Shown: positions 61,119 to 64,000 of the stretch, piece by piece
How the letters are laid out: each line of letters begins with the position of its first letter
Numbering within the stretch: the stretch's first letter is position 1
Assembly: GCA_030622545.1 (NCBI GenBank)
Contig: JAUXGA010000001.1
Span: forward strand, 62,001-126,000
Reading direction: 5' to 3'
Source of the DNA: a bacterium
Lineage (GTDB): Bacteria; Electryoneota; RPQS01; DYHQ01
DNA: 64,000 nucleotides
Notes under the pieces: model-generated
What the model saw: only the letters and a program-made list of their open reading frames with translations
Database searches by the model: none
Told to the model about the DNA's origin: nothing
Program-made: the position numbers and the translations under genes

Positions 61119-61340
61119 ATGTGCCTTGCCGTGCCTATGAAACTACTCGAACACCATGGCCAGAGCGGCGTTTTGGAAATTGGTGGCGCACGGAAGGAAG
61201 TCATGCTCACGCTGACTCCCGACGCGAAGGTCGGCGACTGGCTGATTGTGCACGCCGGTTATTCGCTTGAAATCCTCGATGAGCAGGAAGCCGAGAGCAC
61301 CCTCACACTCCTGCGAAAACTTGGCGAGTCGGAGACATGA
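61119..61340 (+). CDS. hypC: Hydrogenase maturation chaperone HypC
   Basis: The 73-residue protein begins MCLAVPMKLLE, in which the second-position cysteine is essential for carrying the Fe(CN)2CO unit with HypD. VGDWLIVHAGYSLEILDEQEA is the typical second half. Overlaps hypD by ATGA. Confidence 0.96.
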   Translation: MCLAVPMKLLEHHGQSGVLEIGGARKEVMLTLTPDAKVGDWLIVHAGYSLEILDEQEAESTLTLLRKLGESET

Positions 61341-62434
61341 ATATCCTTCTGCCGTTTCGTGATGCAGATGTCATGCAGCGTATCGCCGCTGAAATCCGGC
61401 AGTTTGACATAGACCGCCCCCTGCGGTTCATGGAGGTATGCGGTGGTCATACGGCGGTCATTTATCGCTTTGGATTGACCGATTTCCTGCTTTCAACGAT
61501 ACGGCTCGTATCCGGTCCCGGTTGTCCAGTATGTGTGACCGCCAATGATTTTATAGATCGCGCTATTGCTCTATGTGAATTGCCCGATGTAACAATAGCT
61601 ACCTTTGGCGATCTGGTGCGTGTGCCCGGTTCGACACGCTCTCTGGCCGAAGTTCGCGCTCGCGGAGGCGATGTGCGTGTCTTCTACTCTTCCGCCGATG
61701 CCCTCACGTGGGCGCGCGAACATCAAGAAAGAACGGTTGTGTTTCTCGGAATTGGATTTGAAACCACAGCCTGCACACTGGCGGCTACTATGGCCGAGTG
61801 CGTTCAAAGTGGTGTCAAAAACTTTCGTTTCCTGTCCGCACTTAAGACAATGCCCGCCGCGCTACAAGCGCTCTTCTCTGCTCCGGATGTGCACATTGAC
61901 GGGCTTATCTTGCCCGGCCATGTAACCACTGTCACAGGTTTGAGTGCTTTTCGTTTTATTCCGCGCGAATTTGGCATCCCCTGTGTGGTTTCGGGATTTG
62001 AACCTATTGATGTAATGGAATCCGTGCTCATGCTTTGCCGACAGATTAAAGACCATCATGCAGATGTAGAAAACCAGTATCGGCGCGTGGTGCGCGATGG
62101 CGGTAATCCGCAGGCGCGAGCGGTAATAGATGAAATGTTCGAGCCATGCGATATGCCGTGGCGCGGATTTGGCATCATTCCTGAAAGCGGACTCAAACTC
62201 AGCCCGCAGTTTGCATTCTGGGATTCGGAGAATGTTACTGTAGAGGTAGAACCGCCCCAAGAGCATCGCGGCTGTCGATGTGGAGATGTGCTATGCGGGA
62301 GGATTTACCCATCGGAGTGCTCTCTTTTTGGCACGGCTTGCACGCCCGAAACGCCCCGCGGCGCGTGCATGGTTTCTTCAGAGGGCGCGTGCGCGGCACT
62401 TTATCATTTTGCGCCGGTCAATTATGACAGATAA
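61337..62434 (+). CDS. hypD: Hydrogenase maturation protein HypD
   Basis: HypD is the scaffold on which iron receives cyanide and CO, using a [4Fe-4S] cluster. The 365-residue protein shows RFMEVCGGHTAVIYRFG, SGPGCPVCVTA, FLGIGFETTACTLA and a C-terminal set of cysteines (HRGCRCGDVLCGRIYPSEC; FGTACTPETPRGACM). All signature blocks are present. The hypE start lies within its last 11 bases. Confidence 0.96.
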   Translation: MNILLPFRDADVMQRIAAEIRQFDIDRPLRFMEVCGGHTAVIYRFGLTDFLLSTIRLVSGPGCPVCVTANDFIDRAIALCELPDVTIATFGDLVRVPGSTRSLAEVRARGGDVRVFYSSADALTWAREHQERTVVFLGIGFETTACTLAATMAECVQSGVKNFRFLSALKTMPAALQALFSAPDVHIDGLILPGHVTTVTGLSAFRFIPREFGIPCVVSGFEPIDVMESVLMLCRQIKDHHADVENQYRRVVRDGGNPQARAVIDEMFEPCDMPWRGFGIIPESGLKLSPQFAFWDSENVTVEVEPPQEHRGCRCGDVLCGRIYPSECSLFGTACTPETPRGACMVSSEGACAALYHFAPVNYDR

Positions 62435-63434
62435 AATCGTTACTCTGAATCACGGTGCGGGTGGAACGGCCATGCGCCACCTTATCACCGAGCTCTTCGT
62501 GAGCCATTTTGATAATCCTGCGCTATCAGAACTCGCTGACGCTGCTCTGCTTGAGGTAAACGGCAGTCGTCTCGCCTTCAGTACTGATTCGTATGTTATC
62601 AAACCGGTGGAGTTTCCGGGAGGTAATATCGGCAAGCTCGCGGTGTGCGGCACGGTGAACGATCTCGCCGTAATGGGGGCGCGGCCTCTTTACCTTTCAA
62701 TAGGTTTTATTCTTGAGGAAGGACTGAATCTTAATCTTCTCGAACGCGTCGTGGCATCTGCCGCTGATGTGGCGCGTGCAGCCGGCGTAGATATCGTGAC
62801 CGGCGACACCAAAGTGGTGGCGCGGAGCGAGTGCGACGGCATCTTCATTAATACCTCGGGCATTGGTCTGCAGCCACTGGGAAATGGACTTTCAAGTAAT
62901 CCCATTGCACCGGGAGATGTGATTATCGTCTCAGGCACTTTGGGCGACCACGGTATCGCTGTGTTGAGCGCGCGAGAAGGGCTGACCTTCCAGACGGACA
63001 TCGAAAGTGATTGCGCGCCGCTCAATGACATGCTCCACACCGTACTGAGCAAATCCGCCGGTGTAAAATGGATGCGCGATCCTACGCGCGGCGGCGCAGC
63101 GGCTGTGCTCACCGAGCTTGTGGAGCAGAAACCCTTTGGTGCTATCATCCGAGAGACCGCCATTCCGGTGCGCGAAGATGTTCATGCCGTGTGCGAACTG
63201 TTGGGATTTGACCCGCTCTACCTCGCCAACGAGGGGAAGGTGCTCATGGTGCTTGAAGCGAAGGATTCGGACCGTGTTTTAGAAATTCTTCGCGCACATC
63301 CGTTAGGACGGAACGCTGCCATCATCGGCAATATCACCTCTGATAGCCCGGGTCATGTCAGGATAGAAACGATGGTAGGAAGCGTTCGCCGTCTTCAGCG
63401 GCCAAGCGGCGAACTTTTACCACGTATTTGTTAG
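62424..63434 (+). CDS. hypE: Hydrogenase maturation protein HypE (carbamoyl dehydratase)
   Basis: HypE receives the carbamoyl group from HypF on its C-terminal cysteine and dehydrates it to a thiocyanate. From ATG 62424 the protein is 336 residues and begins IVTLNHGAGGTAMRHLI. It has GGNIGKLAVCGTVNDLAVMG and DPTRGGAAAVLTELV of the PurM-like fold and ends in PRIC, with the reactive cysteine as the last residue. A frame extending upstream to 62280 lies wholly in hypD and is not used. Confidence 0.96.
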   Translation: MTDKIVTLNHGAGGTAMRHLITELFVSHFDNPALSELADAALLEVNGSRLAFSTDSYVIKPVEFPGGNIGKLAVCGTVNDLAVMGARPLYLSIGFILEEGLNLNLLERVVASAADVARAAGVDIVTGDTKVVARSECDGIFINTSGIGLQPLGNGLSSNPIAPGDVIIVSGTLGDHGIAVLSAREGLTFQTDIESDCAPLNDMLHTVLSKSAGVKWMRDPTRGGAAAVLTELVEQKPFGAIIRETAIPVREDVHAVCELLGFDPLYLANEGKVLMVLEAKDSDRVLEILRAHPLGRNAAIIGNITSDSPGHVRIETMVGSVRRLQRPSGELLPRIC

Positions 63435-63461
63435 AAGCTATCCCAAAAAACCGCCGTTGTG

Positions 63462-63482
63462 GGTCTCCAGACCCGCAATGGT
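63462..63482. repeat. Dispersed palindromic repeat, copy 2
   Basis: CGCCGTTGTGGGTCT-CC-AGACCCGCAATGG, matching the copy at 19053-19084. Here the palindrome TGGGTCT/AGACCC is nearly perfect. It lies between hypE and hypA and may act as a transcript hairpin inside the run. Confidence 0.7.
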
Positions 63483-63504
63483 GAGTTTGCAGGAGTGAGT
63501 GGTC

Positions 63505-63888
63505 ATGCATGAGCTTTACATTGCTGAATGTATTGTGAAATCCGTAAACTCATCGCTTCCTCGCAATGTTGCGCCGACGCTGGTTACGCAGGTGCGCGTG
63601 CAAGTAGGACAACTTGATGCCGTTGTTCCCGAAACTCTGAAGTTCTCGTTTGATGCAATTAAACAGTCCTGCGGAATGCCGCGTGCTGAGCTTCTAATAA
63701 AAGAAATTGCGGTGCGGTGCCGGTGCCGCGACTGCGCCCACGAATTTGGAATAGACCTCCCGGTCTTTATCTGCCCGGCGTGCAATAGGGGGGATGTGGA
63801 AGTGTTACAGGGACGGGGAATCACACTTACCAGGATTATAGCCGACGAGCCTGAAGGAGAGACACATGGAAATACCAGTTATTCGTGA
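63505..63888 (+). CDS. hypA: Nickel-insertion protein HypA
   Basis: HypA delivers nickel to the hydrogenase together with HypB. It begins MHELYIAECIV; His2 is the nickel ligand, which fixes the start at 63505 over an upstream GTG. The zinc site has CRCRDCAHEF and ICPACNRGDV. The hypB start lies within its last 23 bases. Length 127 residues, normal for the family. Confidence 0.94.
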   Translation: MHELYIAECIVKSVNSSLPRNVAPTLVTQVRVQVGQLDAVVPETLKFSFDAIKQSCGMPRAELLIKEIAVRCRCRDCAHEFGIDLPVFICPACNRGDVEVLQGRGITLTRIIADEPEGETHGNTSYS

Positions 63889-64000
63889 TGTTTTAGAGGA
63901 ATCCAACGCACTCGCAAAAGAAAACCGCGCGGCCTTCGACCGTCACGGCGTATTCGTGGTGAACATCATGAGTTCACCCGGCTCGGGTAAAACCACCCTG
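63866..64000 (+). CDS. hypB: Hydrogenase/urease nickel GTPase HypB, 5' end only
   Basis: The 45 codons up to the window edge read MEIPVIRDVLEESNALAKEN then AAFDRHGVFVVNIMSSPGSGKTTL. The second stretch contains the G3E GTPase P-loop SPGSGKTT. The typical long His-rich nickel-storage N-terminus is absent; this is the short form. ATG at 63866, AAGGAG upstream. Truncated by the window end. Confidence 0.93.
   Translation, partial: MEIPVIRDVLEESNALAKENRAAFDRHGVFVVNIMSSPGSGKTTL

Overview
The window looks like chromosome from an uncultured Gram-negative bacterium of the Fibrobacteres-Chlorobi-Bacteroidetes (FCB) superphylum or a nearby candidate phylum. Two large secreted proteins (7165-10149 and 33403-37410) end in the YPNPFN-type sorting domain used by type IX secretion. 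A PorD-like (DUF4835) protein and a PorV-like outer-membrane protein are also present, with several outer-membrane barrels. There is no CRISPR array, insertion sequence, tRNA or rRNA that I can support. Housekeeping promoters found by eye share one form, TTGAMT, exactly 17 bases, then TATNTT.

Layout. 1-7 kb: the tail of a GT9 glycosyltransferase, then meaB, rlmN, a MoxR/DUF58 pair, small regulators and folC, with a hairpin-rich intergenic region before folC. 7-20 kb: a sorted M4/M36-like protease, barrels, a YhaN-like SMC ATPase, the PorD-like and PorV-like proteins, a helix-hairpin-helix outer-membrane protein, a GT2 and a cell-wall amidase. 20-33 kb: murI, rho, rpmE, a DUF1385 membrane protein, a POT/MFS carrier, M1 and M24 peptidases and a repeat lipoprotein. 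33-45 kb: a giant Cys- and Asp-rich sorted surface protein, then a heavy-metal RND efflux operon. 45-47 kb, minus strand: a GcvH-like protein that lacks the lipoyl lysine, with two small membrane proteins.

47.5-64 kb is the most striking part. It is one tightly overlapping plus-strand run: hdrC, hdrB, the N-terminal half of hdrA, NuoE-like, NuoF-like, a fusion of a HoxU/NuoG-type N-terminus with the C-terminal half of hdrA, mvhD, mvhG, mvhA, a hydrogenase protease, a stand-alone DnaJ-type zinc finger, a nickel-permease-like protein, then hypF, hypC, hypD, hypE, hypA and hypB (cut by the window end). I infer a soluble complex joining a group 3c-type [NiFe] hydrogenase, an NAD(H)-reacting NuoEF module and a heterodisulfide-reductase-like core. 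The flavin-carrying HdrA is divided between two polypeptides, one of them fused to the diaphorase electron-transfer subunit. This suggests flavin-based electron bifurcation or confurcation among H2, NAD(H), ferredoxin and an unknown disulfide. The genes for building the metal site lie in the same run. A palindromic CGCAA/TTGCG operator sits just upstream of its likely promoter.
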